43,640 nt of DNA from an uncultured Clostridia bacterium (GTDB lineage: Bacteria > Bacillota > Clostridia > Oscillospirales > Ruminococcaceae): assembly GCA_947631055.1 (NCBI GenBank), contig CANRJZ010000002.1, positions 1 to 43,640 of the forward strand. Direction: 5' to 3'. The translations under genes were made by a program, and so were the position numbers. Position 1 is the stretch's first letter. Every line of letters starts with the position of its first letter. This document shows positions 1 to 10,228 of this stretch, one piece after another. The notes below the pieces were generated by a model that ran no database searches, had not been told where the DNA came from, and saw nothing but the letters and a program-made list of their open reading frames with translations.

Positions 1-116
1 AAGCCATCGTTAAGGCTAAGCCTGCTGCTGCAAAGGGTACTTATATCAAGTCCTGCGTTGTAGCGTCAACAATGGGCGTTGGTATACCTGTTTCCACTGT
101 AAAATACGGTGTTTGA
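1..116 (+). CDS. rplA: 50S ribosomal protein L1, C-terminal fragment (truncated by window start)
   Basis: Translation [37 protein letters not shown] matches the L1 C-terminus. Confidence 0.9.
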   Translation, partial: AIVKAKPAAAKGTYIKSCVVASTMGVGIPVSTVKYGV

Positions 117-135
117 TGTGATCTGAAAACGTTCA

Positions 136-170
136 GACCGTCGGCTGAAAAGGCCGGCGGTCTTTTGTTT
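136..170 (+). terminator. Rho-independent terminator after rplA
   Basis: gaccgtcggc-tgaaaag-gccggcggtc stem followed by a T-rich tract. Confidence 0.85.
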
Positions 171-227
171 TGACATTTTGTCTATAGTTTCATAGGGAAA
201 TATATAAATTTTTACAGCGGTTTTCTA

Positions 228-256
228 TTGACTTTATGAACAAATTGTAGTAAAAT
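228..256 (+). promoter_or_regulatory. Putative sigma-A promoter for the rnf locus
   Basis: TTGACT, 17 nt spacer, TAAAAT. Confidence 0.6.
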
Positions 257-355
257 AATTTTGTATGCACATTGAGAAACACCGTTTATCTGCGGAAATT
301 TTTTCAATTGTTTTGCAGTATAAAAGCTTTCAGCAAAAGGATATTCATTGGATCT

Positions 356-757
356 ATGAAAAGAAATCCCGATAACATTACGTCCGGACGAAAATTGTTC
401 CGTCCGGCGGATATGATCCCCATAATTATTCTGCTTGCAGTGCCGATCATATATCTTATTGCGGCCGCAGCTTCGGAACATGACGGCGTATATGCCGAAA
501 TATCCTGCGGCGGAGAAATTGTCGGTACGGTCTCCCTTGATAAGGATTGCGTGTATTCCTATCCGTTGACCGGAGAAATGGAATTTACCGTTGCGGACGG
601 CGGGATACGGGTCAGCAAAAGCGACTGCCCCGATAAGGTCTGTATGGGCGCCGGATTGCTCTCCCGCGCCGGAGATACGGCAGTTTGCGTCCCTAATAAG
701 GTCGTAGTCACCGTAATGGGGAAAAGCGATGAAGATATTGACGGAGTTGTGAGGTGA
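356..757 (+). CDS. NusG domain II-containing membrane protein
   Basis: One TM segment followed by a C-terminal NusG-II-like domain with DCPDKVC motif; ORF opens at 272, but ATG 356 fits the predicted TSS (~263) better. Confidence 0.7.
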   Translation: MKRNPDNITSGRKLFRPADMIPIIILLAVPIIYLIAAAASEHDGVYAEISCGGEIVGTVSLDKDCVYSYPLTGEMEFTVADGGIRVSKSDCPDKVCMGAGLLSRAGDTAVCVPNKVVVTVMGKSDEDIDGVVR

Positions 758-761
758 CATT

Positions 762-1310
762 ATGAGATCCTTTTTTAAACCGGAAAAAATTTCTTATGCC
801 CGATATGTGGTGGTCATGGGACTGCTTTTTGCAGTGTCTTCCGCACTTAATATACTGGAAAGTGCATTTTCGGCATTTCTGCCGGCAGGAATGAGAGTCG
901 GACTTTCAAATATCGTTACAATGGCGGCTATGATCTGCATCAACCTGCCTTCGGCATTACTGCTTACGATACTGAAAGCGCTTATGGTGCTTGTTACAAG
1001 AGGGTTTACGGCAGGCGTGATGTCGTTCTGCGGAAGTCTGGCGGCCTTTGCGGCAGCGGCGGTGCTTTTCAGAAAGACAGGAGCTTCTTATATCCTGATA
1101 AGCGTTATCGGGGCGGTATTTCATTCCGCGGGACAGCTTGCGGCGGCTTCGGTCATGATGAAGACCGTTTCCGTGTTCGCATACGGAGCAATACTCGGAA
1201 TAAGCTCGGTCATCACCGGCATATGCACGGGCATAGTCCTGAAGGCTGTTCTGCCTCAGATGGAAAGAATTATTCCGGCTGCGGACAATGAGCATAATGA
1301 TATGTCATAA
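762..1310 (+). CDS. Gx transporter family / heptaprenyl diphosphate synthase component I-like membrane protein
   Basis: Hydrophobic ORF with GLSNIVTMAA.. pattern, located upstream of rnfC. Confidence 0.7.
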   Translation: MRSFFKPEKISYARYVVVMGLLFAVSSALNILESAFSAFLPAGMRVGLSNIVTMAAMICINLPSALLLTILKALMVLVTRGFTAGVMSFCGSLAAFAAAAVLFRKTGASYILISVIGAVFHSAGQLAAASVMMKTVSVFAYGAILGISSVITGICTGIVLKAVLPQMERIIPAADNEHNDMS

Positions 1311-1363
1311 AATGATATCCGATCCGGAATCATCATATAGAATATATTCAGGGAGGAACGTTA

Positions 1364-2647
1364 ATGAATAAATTAAACGGAATAAAACTGCGGCATGACA
1401 AAGGCACAAAGGACTGCGAGACCGCTGATTTTCCGCTGCCGAAAAGCGTGGTAGTCCCGATGTCACAGCATATGGGCGCGCCATGCGGCTGTATCGTAAA
1501 AAAAGGCGATACCGTAAAGGTAGGACAGAAAATAGGGGATACCGATGCGTTTATGTCTGCGCCGATACATTCGCCTGTTTCGGGAACGGTGACGGATATC
1601 ACGGATTTCCTGCTTGCGAACGGAGCGTCGTGCGAGGCGGTCATCATCGAGTCCGACGGCGAACAGACAGTCTGTCCCGATATTGCTCCGCCGGAGATAA
1701 CAGACAGCCAGTCGCTTATTGCGGCGGTCAGGGAGAGCGGTCTTACCGGACTCGGAGGAGCAGGTTTCCCTACGCATATCAAACTTAATTACGACGCTGT
1801 TAAAACTCCGGTCGATACACTTATAATCAATGCTGCGGAATGTGAGCCGTACATAACCAGCGATTACAGGGAAATGCTGGAGTCTCCTACCGATGTTATA
1901 GAAGGCATACTTATGGTACAGAAATACCTTGGCATACCTTTGTGTAAACTTTGCATCGAGGACAATAAACCCGAAGCCATAAGCCTTATGAAGTCAAAAA
2001 CGGAGGATCTGAAGTCCATTGACGTTGTTACACTAAGATCTTCTTATCCTCAGGGCGCTGAAAAGGTGATAGTATATTCTGCCACCGGACGTATCGTTGC
2101 CGAAGGCGAACTGCCCATACATCAGGGCGTCATAGTAATGAACGTTTCCACCGTTGCAAGCATTTACCGTTACTCAAGGACGGGTATGCCGCTTGTGAGC
2201 AGAAGGATCACCGTTGCAGGAGACGCCGTCGCTAAAAATGCGGGAAATTATTTCGTGCCGATAGGTACAAGAGTCTCTGAGATACTGGAATACTGCGGTG
2301 CGTCCGATGCAAAAAAGGTGCTTTACGGCGGTCCGATGATGGGCATATGCCTGTATGACACGGAACAGCCCATAATAAAGAACAATAATGCGATCCTTGC
2401 TTTCAAGGAAGGCAAAATGCCGGAAACAACGGCATGCATACGCTGCGGAAAATGCGTAAGAACGTGTCCGTTCAACCTTATGCCGGTAGCAATAGAAAAC
2501 GCTTACAAGGCAAATGACGTTGAAGAGCTCAAACGTCTGAAAGTTATGCTCTGTATGAACTGCGGCTGCTGTTCATACGCTTGTCCGGCTCATCGTCCGC
2601 TTGCTGAGATAAATCAGCTCGCAAAGGCGCTTATCCCCAGAAAATAA
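1364..2647 (+). CDS. rnfC: Electron transport complex subunit RnfC
   Basis: GLGGAGFPTHIKL motif and two 4Fe-4S motifs (CIRCGKCVRTCP, CMNCGCCSYACP). Confidence 0.95.
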   Translation: MNKLNGIKLRHDKGTKDCETADFPLPKSVVVPMSQHMGAPCGCIVKKGDTVKVGQKIGDTDAFMSAPIHSPVSGTVTDITDFLLANGASCEAVIIESDGEQTVCPDIAPPEITDSQSLIAAVRESGLTGLGGAGFPTHIKLNYDAVKTPVDTLIINAAECEPYITSDYREMLESPTDVIEGILMVQKYLGIPLCKLCIEDNKPEAISLMKSKTEDLKSIDVVTLRSSYPQGAEKVIVYSATGRIVAEGELPIHQGVIVMNVSTVASIYRYSRTGMPLVSRRITVAGDAVAKNAGNYFVPIGTRVSEILEYCGASDAKKVLYGGPMMGICLYDTEQPIIKNNNAILAFKEGKMPETTACIRCGKCVRTCPFNLMPVAIENAYKANDVEELKRLKVMLCMNCGCCSYACPAHRPLAEINQLAKALIPRK

Positions 2648-2709
2648 ATGCGGATCACGCCGCTCAATAAAAGTAAACACAATAATAGAATTAAGAAGGA
2701 CTTGATGAT

Positions 2710-3696
2710 TTGAAAGGATTATTTGTTTCACCATCGCCGCATCGGGCTGCGGATAATTCCACGGCGAAGATCATGCTGATGGTAATAATCGCGCTTATAC
2801 CGGCTGCTATGGCGGGCTGCGTTTTCTTCGGACCGAGAGCCGCGCTGGTAATGTCGGTATGTATAGTTTCCTGCGTTGTTTTTGAGGCGCTCTGCCGTAT
2901 AATAATGAAAAAGGAACAGACCGTTTCCGATCTGTCGGCGATCGTTACGGGGCTTCTGCTGGGAATGAATCTTCCGGCTTCGGTGCCCGTGTATGTTGCC
3001 GTAATAGGCAGCTTCGTCGCAATAGTCATCGTAAAGCAGCTTTTCGGAGGCATAGGTCAGAATTTTGCAAATCCTGCTATTGCAGCAAGAATAGTTCTTA
3101 TGCTTTCGTTTACATCTTATATGTCAAATAACTGGGTCGTTCCGTATTGGTACAGCGATGTTGTGGACGCCAAGACAGGCGCGACTCCTCTTGCCGCCGA
3201 ATGGCTTACATATACCGAAAACGGTGCGGCTTACAAAATGGCTCCGTTCACGCTGGGAGAAATGTTCTTCGGCGAAACGGGAGGCTGTATCGGTGAGACG
3301 TGTGCGGCGGCGCTTATTGTCGGAGGGATCTTCCTTATAATAGTAAGAGTTATCTCTCCCGCAACGCCGGTCGCTTTTATAGGTTCGTTCGCACTGCTGA
3401 CCTTCCTTTATACCGGAAGCGGGGTCGAAACTCTTTACGGTGTGCTGGCAGGAGGTCTGCTCATAGGCGCATTCTTTATGGCGACCGATTATGCCACCAC
3501 TCCTCTTACGGCAAAGGGAAAGATAATTTTCGGGATAGGCTGCGGCGTTATAACTTTTGTTATAAGGACATTCGGCAGTTATCCGGAAGGAGTTTCTTTC
3601 TCGATACTTATTATGAATCTTCTCACTCCTTATATAGACAGACTTACGAGAACGGTTCCGTTCGGAGCTAAAAAAGCGGAAAGGAGCGGTAATTGA
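2710..3696 (+). CDS. rnfD: Electron transport complex subunit RnfD
   Basis: Polytopic; MATDYATTP flavinylation-type motif; operon position. Confidence 0.93.
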   Translation: MKGLFVSPSPHRAADNSTAKIMLMVIIALIPAAMAGCVFFGPRAALVMSVCIVSCVVFEALCRIIMKKEQTVSDLSAIVTGLLLGMNLPASVPVYVAVIGSFVAIVIVKQLFGGIGQNFANPAIAARIVLMLSFTSYMSNNWVVPYWYSDVVDAKTGATPLAAEWLTYTENGAAYKMAPFTLGEMFFGETGGCIGETCAAALIVGGIFLIIVRVISPATPVAFIGSFALLTFLYTGSGVETLYGVLAGGLLIGAFFMATDYATTPLTAKGKIIFGIGCGVITFVIRTFGSYPEGVSFSILIMNLLTPYIDRLTRTVPFGAKKAERSGN

Positions 3697-4352
3697 TGTT
3701 TGCTGAAAAGATAAAGCCGCCTCTGGTCCTGACGCTGATATGTATTATAACCTGCGGACTTCTTGTTGCGGCATATCAGGCTACGTATGTCGATAATACC
3801 GGTGTGATCACGGATAAGCTCGAAGCGGGGCTGACCGAACTTTACGGTTCGGCGGACGGCTTTGAAATGCTTAAAAACGATGACGGCAGCGTACTTACCT
3901 GCGACGGAGTGGATTCGGTGATCTCGGACGGAACGAATACCGCCTTTGAGATCACCGCAAACGGATACTCCACGGGAGGTCTCCATGTGCTGGTGGGCAT
4001 AGACGAAAACGGCGGAGTAAGCGGCATTTCCATACTTACTATAGGCGAAACTCCCGGCCTTGGAACGAGAGTTCAGGAAAAAAGCTTTCTGGATCAGTTC
4101 AAGGGAGTTACAAAGGAAATGACGGCTTCTGAGCAGGAGGATACGGTAAAAGCAAAAGCAGTATGGGGAGACAGGAGCAGTATAAATCTGCTCACAGTAG
4201 AAAACGAAGTCGAGGGCAGCGGCGGCAGCGGCTTTACCCTTGACGCGATATCGGGCGCAACGTTCTCTTCAAAAGGAATGTACGGCGCCGTACGTACGGC
4301 TTTGAACGCTTATGACGAGATCAACGGAGAGGCTGGTGAGGACAATGGCTGA
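3693..4352 (+). CDS. rnfG: Electron transport complex subunit RnfG
   Basis: Single TM plus FMN-binding domain with DAISGATFSS motif. Confidence 0.93.
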   Translation: MMFAEKIKPPLVLTLICIITCGLLVAAYQATYVDNTGVITDKLEAGLTELYGSADGFEMLKNDDGSVLTCDGVDSVISDGTNTAFEITANGYSTGGLHVLVGIDENGGVSGISILTIGETPGLGTRVQEKSFLDQFKGVTKEMTASEQEDTVKAKAVWGDRSSINLLTVENEVEGSGGSGFTLDAISGATFSSKGMYGAVRTALNAYDEINGEAGEDNG

Positions 4353-5061
4353 AAAAGCGGAGCAGGTACTGAACAAAAAGAAAAAAGGACTGTTCGGTGA
4401 ACTTACCAAAGGTATTATAAAAGAAAATCCGACGCTTGTAACTTTACTGGGAATGTGTCCTACGCTGGCGGTAACGGTAATGGCGTCTAACGGAATAGGT
4501 ATGGGACTTGCTACGACATTTGTCCTTATCTGTTCAAACCTTGTTATTTCGCTGCTGAAAAACATTATCCCCAAGGCGGTACGTCTGCCGTGCTTCATTG
4601 TAATTATAGCAAGTTTTGTAACGCTGATAGAATTCCTGATGAAAGGCTATCTGCCGGAACTTTATGACGCGCTGGGACTGTATCTTTCCCTTATTACGGT
4701 AAACTGCATAATCCTCGGCAGAGCGGAAGCTTTTGCCTCCAAGAACGGCGTGTTCGCCTCGGTGCTTGACGCTGTCGGAATGGGTCTTGGATTTACCCTT
4801 GCGCTGTTTGCAATGGGAAGCATACGCGAGATCATCGGAACGGGAAAATGGTTCGGCATAGATCTTCATCTGCCGGTCACAATGACGCTGTTCATAATGT
4901 CAGCAGGAGGATTTTTTACACTGGGAATTATAATTGCGCTCGTGAACAAGATCGCCGGAAGGAAGGCTCCTGCGGAAGTGGGCTGTGCGGCTTGCCCCAA
5001 CGCGGCGGACTGCCCTACTTATAACAAGACTGAGGGCAAAAAGGAGGCTGCGGCTGAATGA
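4345..5061 (+). CDS. rnfE: Electron transport complex subunit RnfE
   Basis: Polytopic RnfA/E family ORF; start chosen at ATG 4345 (MAEKAEQ..). Confidence 0.93.
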   Translation: MAEKAEQVLNKKKKGLFGELTKGIIKENPTLVTLLGMCPTLAVTVMASNGIGMGLATTFVLICSNLVISLLKNIIPKAVRLPCFIVIIASFVTLIEFLMKGYLPELYDALGLYLSLITVNCIILGRAEAFASKNGVFASVLDAVGMGLGFTLALFAMGSIREIIGTGKWFGIDLHLPVTMTLFIMSAGGFFTLGIIIALVNKIAGRKAPAEVGCAACPNAADCPTYNKTEGKKEAAAE

Positions 5062-5633
5062 CGCTTATAGTGATACTTCTGAACGCTATCCTTGTGGATA
5101 ACTTCGTTCTTTCAAAATTTATGGGCATATGCCCTTTCCTCGGTGTTTCAAAAAAGCTTGACAGCGCTGTCGGAATGGGCGCGGCGGTAACGTTCGTAAT
5201 GGTCTGCGCAACGCTGTGTACGTATCCGATATACACGTTCTTACTTGTTCCGATGGGACTGGAATACCTTAAAACCATCGCATTCATACTTATAATAGCG
5301 CTGTTTGTCCAGCTGGTGGAAATGATACTCAAGAAAAAGGTCCAGTCGCTTTACAACGCTCTCGGAGTGTATCTTCCTCTGATAACCACAAACTGTGCTG
5401 TTCTGGGAGTAACTATACTCAACGTTGACAAGGGATACGGCTTTGTACAGTCGCTCATGAACTCTCTGGGCGGCGGTCTGGGATTTACCTTGGCGCTGAT
5501 AATATTCAGCGGCGTGCGTTCAAGGGTAAATAATGCGGACGTTCCGGAAACGTTCAAGGGCGTTCCCGCAACTCTGATAGCGGCATCAATTGTTTCGCTG
5601 AGTTTTATGGGATTCTCCGGACTTTTCGGCTGA
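5058..5633 (+). CDS. rnfA: Electron transport complex subunit RnfA
   Basis: ILVDNFVLSKFMGICPFLGVSK motif. Confidence 0.95.
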   Translation: MTLIVILLNAILVDNFVLSKFMGICPFLGVSKKLDSAVGMGAAVTFVMVCATLCTYPIYTFLLVPMGLEYLKTIAFILIIALFVQLVEMILKKKVQSLYNALGVYLPLITTNCAVLGVTILNVDKGYGFVQSLMNSLGGGLGFTLALIIFSGVRSRVNNADVPETFKGVPATLIAASIVSLSFMGFSGLFG

Positions 5634-5658
5634 TGACCAACGAAAGGAATGATCTGAA

Positions 5659-6462
5659 ATGTCAACATATATAATGCCTATGCTGGTTTTCGGCGCAATA
5701 GGTCTTGCGGCGGGGATACTGCTGACGGTCTGCTCGAAAATTTTTGAGGTAAAGACCGATGAACGCATCGAAGCGGTAAACGAGATACTTCCTCAGGTAA
5801 ATTGCGGCGCATGCGGTTTTTCCGGCTGCGCGGACTATGCAAAAGCCATAGTTCAGAACGGCGTTCCCACAAATATGTGCAGACCCGGCGGTGCGGAAGC
5901 TGCGGGAAAAATTTCCGCTCTTATGGGAATTTCGGAAATGACAATGGTGCCTCAGGTAGCCGTTGTAAAATGCAGCGGAAACTGCCATACCGCAGGAGAT
6001 AAGTTCAATTTTCAGGGCGTTCAGTCCTGTAAGGCGGCAAACCGTTTCTACAACGGTTCAAAAGGCTGCGTTCACGGCTGTCTCGGCTTCGGAGACTGCG
6101 CTAAAGTCTGCCCGCAGGGAGCAATTTCGATAAAAGACGGACTTGCAAGAGTGGATAAATCAAAGTGTATCGGCTGCGGACTTTGCGCAAAGGCTTGTCC
6201 CGACAAGCTGATAGTTATACGCGGCGTTGACAAGACCGTTGACGTATGCTGCTCCTCGAAAGATCCGGGAAAGATCGTCCGCACGGTTTGCAAAAGCGGC
6301 TGCCTCGGCTGTAAGATGTGCGAAAAGAAATGTCCTAACGGCGCGATCCACGTTGAAGACAATCTTGCAGTGATAGATTACGAGAAATGCACTTCCTGCG
6401 GAACTTGCGTGACGGTATGCCCCGCAAAAGTTATACGCAAGTGCGATGAAGTTTACGAATAA
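5659..6462 (+). CDS. rnfB: Electron transport complex subunit RnfB
   Basis: CGACGFSGCADYA cluster motif and multiple 4Fe-4S ferredoxin motifs. Confidence 0.95.
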   Translation: MSTYIMPMLVFGAIGLAAGILLTVCSKIFEVKTDERIEAVNEILPQVNCGACGFSGCADYAKAIVQNGVPTNMCRPGGAEAAGKISALMGISEMTMVPQVAVVKCSGNCHTAGDKFNFQGVQSCKAANRFYNGSKGCVHGCLGFGDCAKVCPQGAISIKDGLARVDKSKCIGCGLCAKACPDKLIVIRGVDKTVDVCCSSKDPGKIVRTVCKSGCLGCKMCEKKCPNGAIHVEDNLAVIDYEKCTSCGTCVTVCPAKVIRKCDEVYE

Positions 6463-6474
6463 GAAGGAATAAAA

Positions 6475-6825
6475 ATGCAGTTTATATGTTACCCAAAATG
6501 CACCACTTGCGTAAAAGCACGGAAGTGGCTTGAAGAAAACAAAATCCCCTTTGAGGAAAGAAATATCAAGGAAAATAATCCAACATATGAGGAGCTTTCC
6601 GCGCTTTATAAAAAGAGCGGACTTCCCCTGCGGAAGTTTTTCAACACAAGCGGTATGCTTTACCGTGAAATGGACTTGAAAAACAAGCTTGATAATATGT
6701 CCGAGGAGGAAATGCTCCGGTTGCTTGCCACGGACGGAATGTTGGTAAAACGCCCTATCGCCGTGGACGGAGATACAGTGCTTGTGGGCTTCAAGGAAAA
6801 AGAGTGGGGAAAATTATCAAAATAA
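6475..6825 (+). CDS. ArsC/Spx/MgsR-family protein
   Basis: MQFICYPKCTTCVKARKWLEENKIPFEERNI with CxxC and ArsC-like fold signature. Confidence 0.85.
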   Translation: MQFICYPKCTTCVKARKWLEENKIPFEERNIKENNPTYEELSALYKKSGLPLRKFFNTSGMLYREMDLKNKLDNMSEEEMLRLLATDGMLVKRPIAVDGDTVLVGFKEKEWGKLSK

Positions 6826-6840
6826 AACGGAAGTGATAAA

Positions 6841-7527
6841 ATGCCTGTAAATATTGCTATTGACGGTCCTGCCGGCGCAGGAAAAAGCACGGCTGCAAAA
6901 GCCGCCGCAAAGGCTCTGGGATTTATTTACGTGGACACGGGAGCGCTGTACCGTTCGGTGGCGTACTATGTGCTTTCCAAAGGTGCGGATTGTAAAAATG
7001 CTGCTGAAGTCGTTCCTCTGCTTTCGGAGATCACTCCCGAACTGAAATTCATTGACGGAACACAAAGAGTATTTCTGAACGGCGAGGACGTTTCCGACAG
7101 GATACGCACACCGGAGATATCAATGGGCGCTTCGGCTGTTTCGGCTATTCCGGAAGTGCGGAGCTTCCTGTTTGACCTGCAAAGAAAGATCGCCGCGGAA
7201 AACAATGTAATTATGGACGGCCGCGACATAGGAACGGTGGTGCTTCCAAACGCTGATCTGAAAATTTTCTTTACCGCTTCTCCGGAGGAACGGGCTCGCC
7301 GCCGTCATAATGAACTTACCGAAAAGGGCGAATGTGTGACCTTTGCTTCGGTGCTTGCGGAGGTAAACGAACGTGACTACAACGATTCCCACAGGGAGAT
7401 CGCTCCGTTGAAACAAGCCGAGGACGCTGTTCTTTGCGACAATACCGATCTTAATTTAGAGCAGTCGGTGGAAAAGGTCATTTCCATGATAAAGGAAACT
7501 ATCTCCCGTAAGGGTCTTGATATTTAA
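6841..7527 (+). CDS. cmk: Cytidylate kinase
   Basis: MPVNIAIDGPAGAGKSTAAK P-loop and MDGRDIGTVVLP motif. Confidence 0.95.
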   Translation: MPVNIAIDGPAGAGKSTAAKAAAKALGFIYVDTGALYRSVAYYVLSKGADCKNAAEVVPLLSEITPELKFIDGTQRVFLNGEDVSDRIRTPEISMGASAVSAIPEVRSFLFDLQRKIAAENNVIMDGRDIGTVVLPNADLKIFFTASPEERARRRHNELTEKGECVTFASVLAEVNERDYNDSHREIAPLKQAEDAVLCDNTDLNLEQSVEKVISMIKETISRKGLDI

Positions 7528-7550
7528 AATACCGAAATGAGGCGATCCTT

Positions 7551-8177
7551 TTGAACGCATTTGTAAGATATGTCACAATGGGCGTTTATAAGCTTTACTA
7601 TAATTTCCATATTGAGGGAACGGAAAATATACCTCAGGACAGACCTTTGGTAATGGCGTCAAATCACAGGAGCTACGCCGATCCGGTAATTCTCACAATG
7701 CCTATGAAACTTCCCGTGACCTATATGGCAAAAGAAGAATTATTTCAGAAAAATAAACTTTTCGCGTGGTTCATAACCATGCTGGGAGCCTTTCCGGTAA
7801 AACGCGGAGCAGGCGACATGCAGGTCATAGACGATGCGGTGGATATCCTGAATTCGGGCAAACACCTTGTTATCTTCCCGGAGGGGACGCGCTCCAAGGA
7901 CGGCAAGGTCGGCAAGGGAAAAAGTGGCGTTGCCCTTATTGCGGCTAAGTCGGGCGCAGACGTTCTTCCGTGCGGAATAATCTTTGAGGGAGAAAAACTC
8001 CATTTCCGCTCAAAACTTACGCTTAAATTCGGAAAAGTTATACCGGCGGAGGAATTATCGGTGACGGATACTTCACCGAAGGCTCTCAAAGCCGTAAAGA
8101 CAAGGATCATGGACGCCATAAGGGAACTGGTAGAAGGACCGTCCGTCAATGAGGAATCAATTGTTAATGAAAACTGA
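7551..8177 (+). CDS. plsC: 1-acylglycerol-3-phosphate O-acyltransferase (PlsC family)
   Basis: NHRSYADP (HX4D) and FPEGTRS motifs. Confidence 0.92.
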   Translation: MNAFVRYVTMGVYKLYYNFHIEGTENIPQDRPLVMASNHRSYADPVILTMPMKLPVTYMAKEELFQKNKLFAWFITMLGAFPVKRGAGDMQVIDDAVDILNSGKHLVIFPEGTRSKDGKVGKGKSGVALIAAKSGADVLPCGIIFEGEKLHFRSKLTLKFGKVIPAEELSVTDTSPKALKAVKTRIMDAIRELVEGPSVNEESIVNEN

Positions 8178-10173
8178 AATTATTGTTGCGGAAAATGCGG
8201 GTTTCTGTTTTGGTGTTGACAGAGCTGTTAAAATCGTGTATAATATATTAAGCGAGGGAAAAAAAGTTGTTACCTATGGCGAAATTATCCATAACAGAGA
8301 CGTTACACGAGAACTTTCGCAAAAGGGCGTAAGGATCGTTGAAGATCCCGCCGGATTGCAAACCCTGACCGATGAGACGGTAATAATACGTTCCCATGGC
8401 GCTGAAAAAAAAGTCTTTGACGTTCTTGAAAGTCGGAGGATACCGTTTAAAGACGGCACCTGCCCGTATGTAAAACGTATCCATAAGATAGTATCGGAAA
8501 GATCCCGTGACGGTTATGATATAATAATTATGGGCGATAAGGATCACCCTGAAGTCAAAGGGATTGTAAGTTATTGTAATAATGTGGTAAATATTTGCGC
8601 AAGCGGCGCGGAACTCGAAGAACTTTTGAAAAAAAATTATACAAAAATCAAAAAAAAGGTTGCAATTGTCGCACAAACGACGTATAATATATCTATATGG
8701 GAAAAATGCAGGGACATTGCATCAGCTGTCTGCCCGCAGGCTGAAATGGTCGATACCATATGCAGCGCGACTTCCGACAGACAGAAAAGCGCCGTAAAAT
8801 TGGCTGAGTCCGCAGATATGATGATTGTCATAGGCGGAAAGCACAGCTCAAATACGGTAAAGCTTGCGGAAATATGCAGTGCCAACTGCAAAGTCTGCAT
8901 TCATATCGAAAATGCGGACGAGCTTGATCTTCGGAAAATAGAAGATCTGGTGAAAAATAGTACCGGTGAAAAATTCATTATCGGTATTACTGCCGGCGCT
9001 TCGGCTCCGGCGCATATAATCAAGGAGGTTGTAAACCAGATGAGTGAAAAATTGCAGAATTTGGACGAGGAATTTAACTTTGAGGAGGCTCTTGACGCGT
9101 CCTTCAAAAAAATATATACCGGTCAGAGGGTGAAAGGATACATAACCGCTGTCAATGACGCAGAGGCTATTGTTGATGTAGGAACAAAGCATACCGGTTA
9201 TGTTTCGCTGGACGAGCTTACCAACGATCCGTCGCTTAAACCCGCAGATGTTGTAAAGCCCGGCGATGAAGTGGAACTTATCGTTATAAAGGTAAATGAT
9301 GCTGACGGTATAGTTACTCTTTCCAAGAAAAGAGTAGACGCTCTTCTCGGCTTCGATAAGATACTCAAGGCTAAAGAAGAGAACGCTGTTCTTGAAGGTA
9401 CGGTATCAAGCGTTGTCAAGGGCGGAGTCATCATACTTTATGAGGGAACAAGAGTTTTCATACCTGCTTCTCAGGCTACGGCTCACAGAGATGACAAGCT
9501 TGAAGAACTTCTCAAGAAAACCGTAAAGTTCAAGATAATTGAAGTAAATGAGCAGAGAGGCAGAGCGGTAGGTTCGATAAGAGCGGTGCTCAATGCCGAA
9601 AGAGACGCTGCAAAGGCAAAGTTCTGGGATACCGTTCAGGTAGGCGATGTATTCAAGGGAGAAGTAAAATCTCTTACAAATTACGGTGCTTTTGTTGATC
9701 TTGGCGGCATAGACGGAATGGTGCACATTTCCGAACTGAGCTGGAACAGGATAAAGCATCCGTCTGAGGTAGTCAATGTGGGCGATGTTGTTGAAGTCTT
9801 TGTAAAAGAACTTGACAAGGAAGCCGGAAGAATATCCCTCGGATATAAAAAAGAGGCCGACAATCCTTGGGTAAAATTTGAATCCGAATACAACGTAGGC
9901 GATGTTATAAAGGCAAAAGTAGTTTCTATCACTCCTTTCGGAGCTTTTGCGCAGATCATTCCCGGAATTGACGGACTGATCCACATTTCCCAGATAGCTG
10001 ACAAGAAGGTGTCAAACATCAAGGATATCCTTTCCGTCGGCGAAGAAGTAGAAGCTAAGATCACGGAAATAGACAGCGAGAAAAAGCGTATAAGTCTTTC
10101 TATCCGTGCGCTTATTGAAGAAAAAGCAGCAGACGAACAGCCTGCTGAAGAGACTTCTGAAACAGCAGAATAA
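8167..10173 (+). CDS. ispH-rpsA: Fusion of 4-hydroxy-3-methylbut-2-enyl diphosphate reductase (IspH) and ribosomal protein S1
   Basis: N-terminal IspH (AGFCFGVDRAV, TICSATSDRQ, ITAGASAP) followed in frame by four S1 repeats; start ATG 8167 or 8149. Confidence 0.93.
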   Translation: MKTEIIVAENAGFCFGVDRAVKIVYNILSEGKKVVTYGEIIHNRDVTRELSQKGVRIVEDPAGLQTLTDETVIIRSHGAEKKVFDVLESRRIPFKDGTCPYVKRIHKIVSERSRDGYDIIIMGDKDHPEVKGIVSYCNNVVNICASGAELEELLKKNYTKIKKKVAIVAQTTYNISIWEKCRDIASAVCPQAEMVDTICSATSDRQKSAVKLAESADMMIVIGGKHSSNTVKLAEICSANCKVCIHIENADELDLRKIEDLVKNSTGEKFIIGITAGASAPAHIIKEVVNQMSEKLQNLDEEFNFEEALDASFKKIYTGQRVKGYITAVNDAEAIVDVGTKHTGYVSLDELTNDPSLKPADVVKPGDEVELIVIKVNDADGIVTLSKKRVDALLGFDKILKAKEENAVLEGTVSSVVKGGVIILYEGTRVFIPASQATAHRDDKLEELLKKTVKFKIIEVNEQRGRAVGSIRAVLNAERDAAKAKFWDTVQVGDVFKGEVKSLTNYGAFVDLGGIDGMVHISELSWNRIKHPSEVVNVGDVVEVFVKELDKEAGRISLGYKKEADNPWVKFESEYNVGDVIKAKVVSITPFGAFAQIIPGIDGLIHISQIADKKVSNIKDILSVGEEVEAKITEIDSEKKRISLSIRALIEEKAADEQPAEETSETAE

Positions 10174-10190
10174 AATCACGATATCAATAA

Positions 10191-10228
10191 AAAAGATAAA
10201 AGCAGGCATTTGCCTGCTTTTATCTTTT
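10191..10228. terminator. Bidirectional terminator between ispH-rpsA and the PfkB kinase
   Basis: Perfect 18-bp inverted repeat aaaagataaaagcaggca-tt-tgcctgcttttatctttt. Confidence 0.9.

Noticed and set aside
5659-6462. Extra ferredoxin clusters in RnfB as possible novelty
   Set aside because: RnfB with multiple 4Fe-4S motifs is normal in Clostridia.
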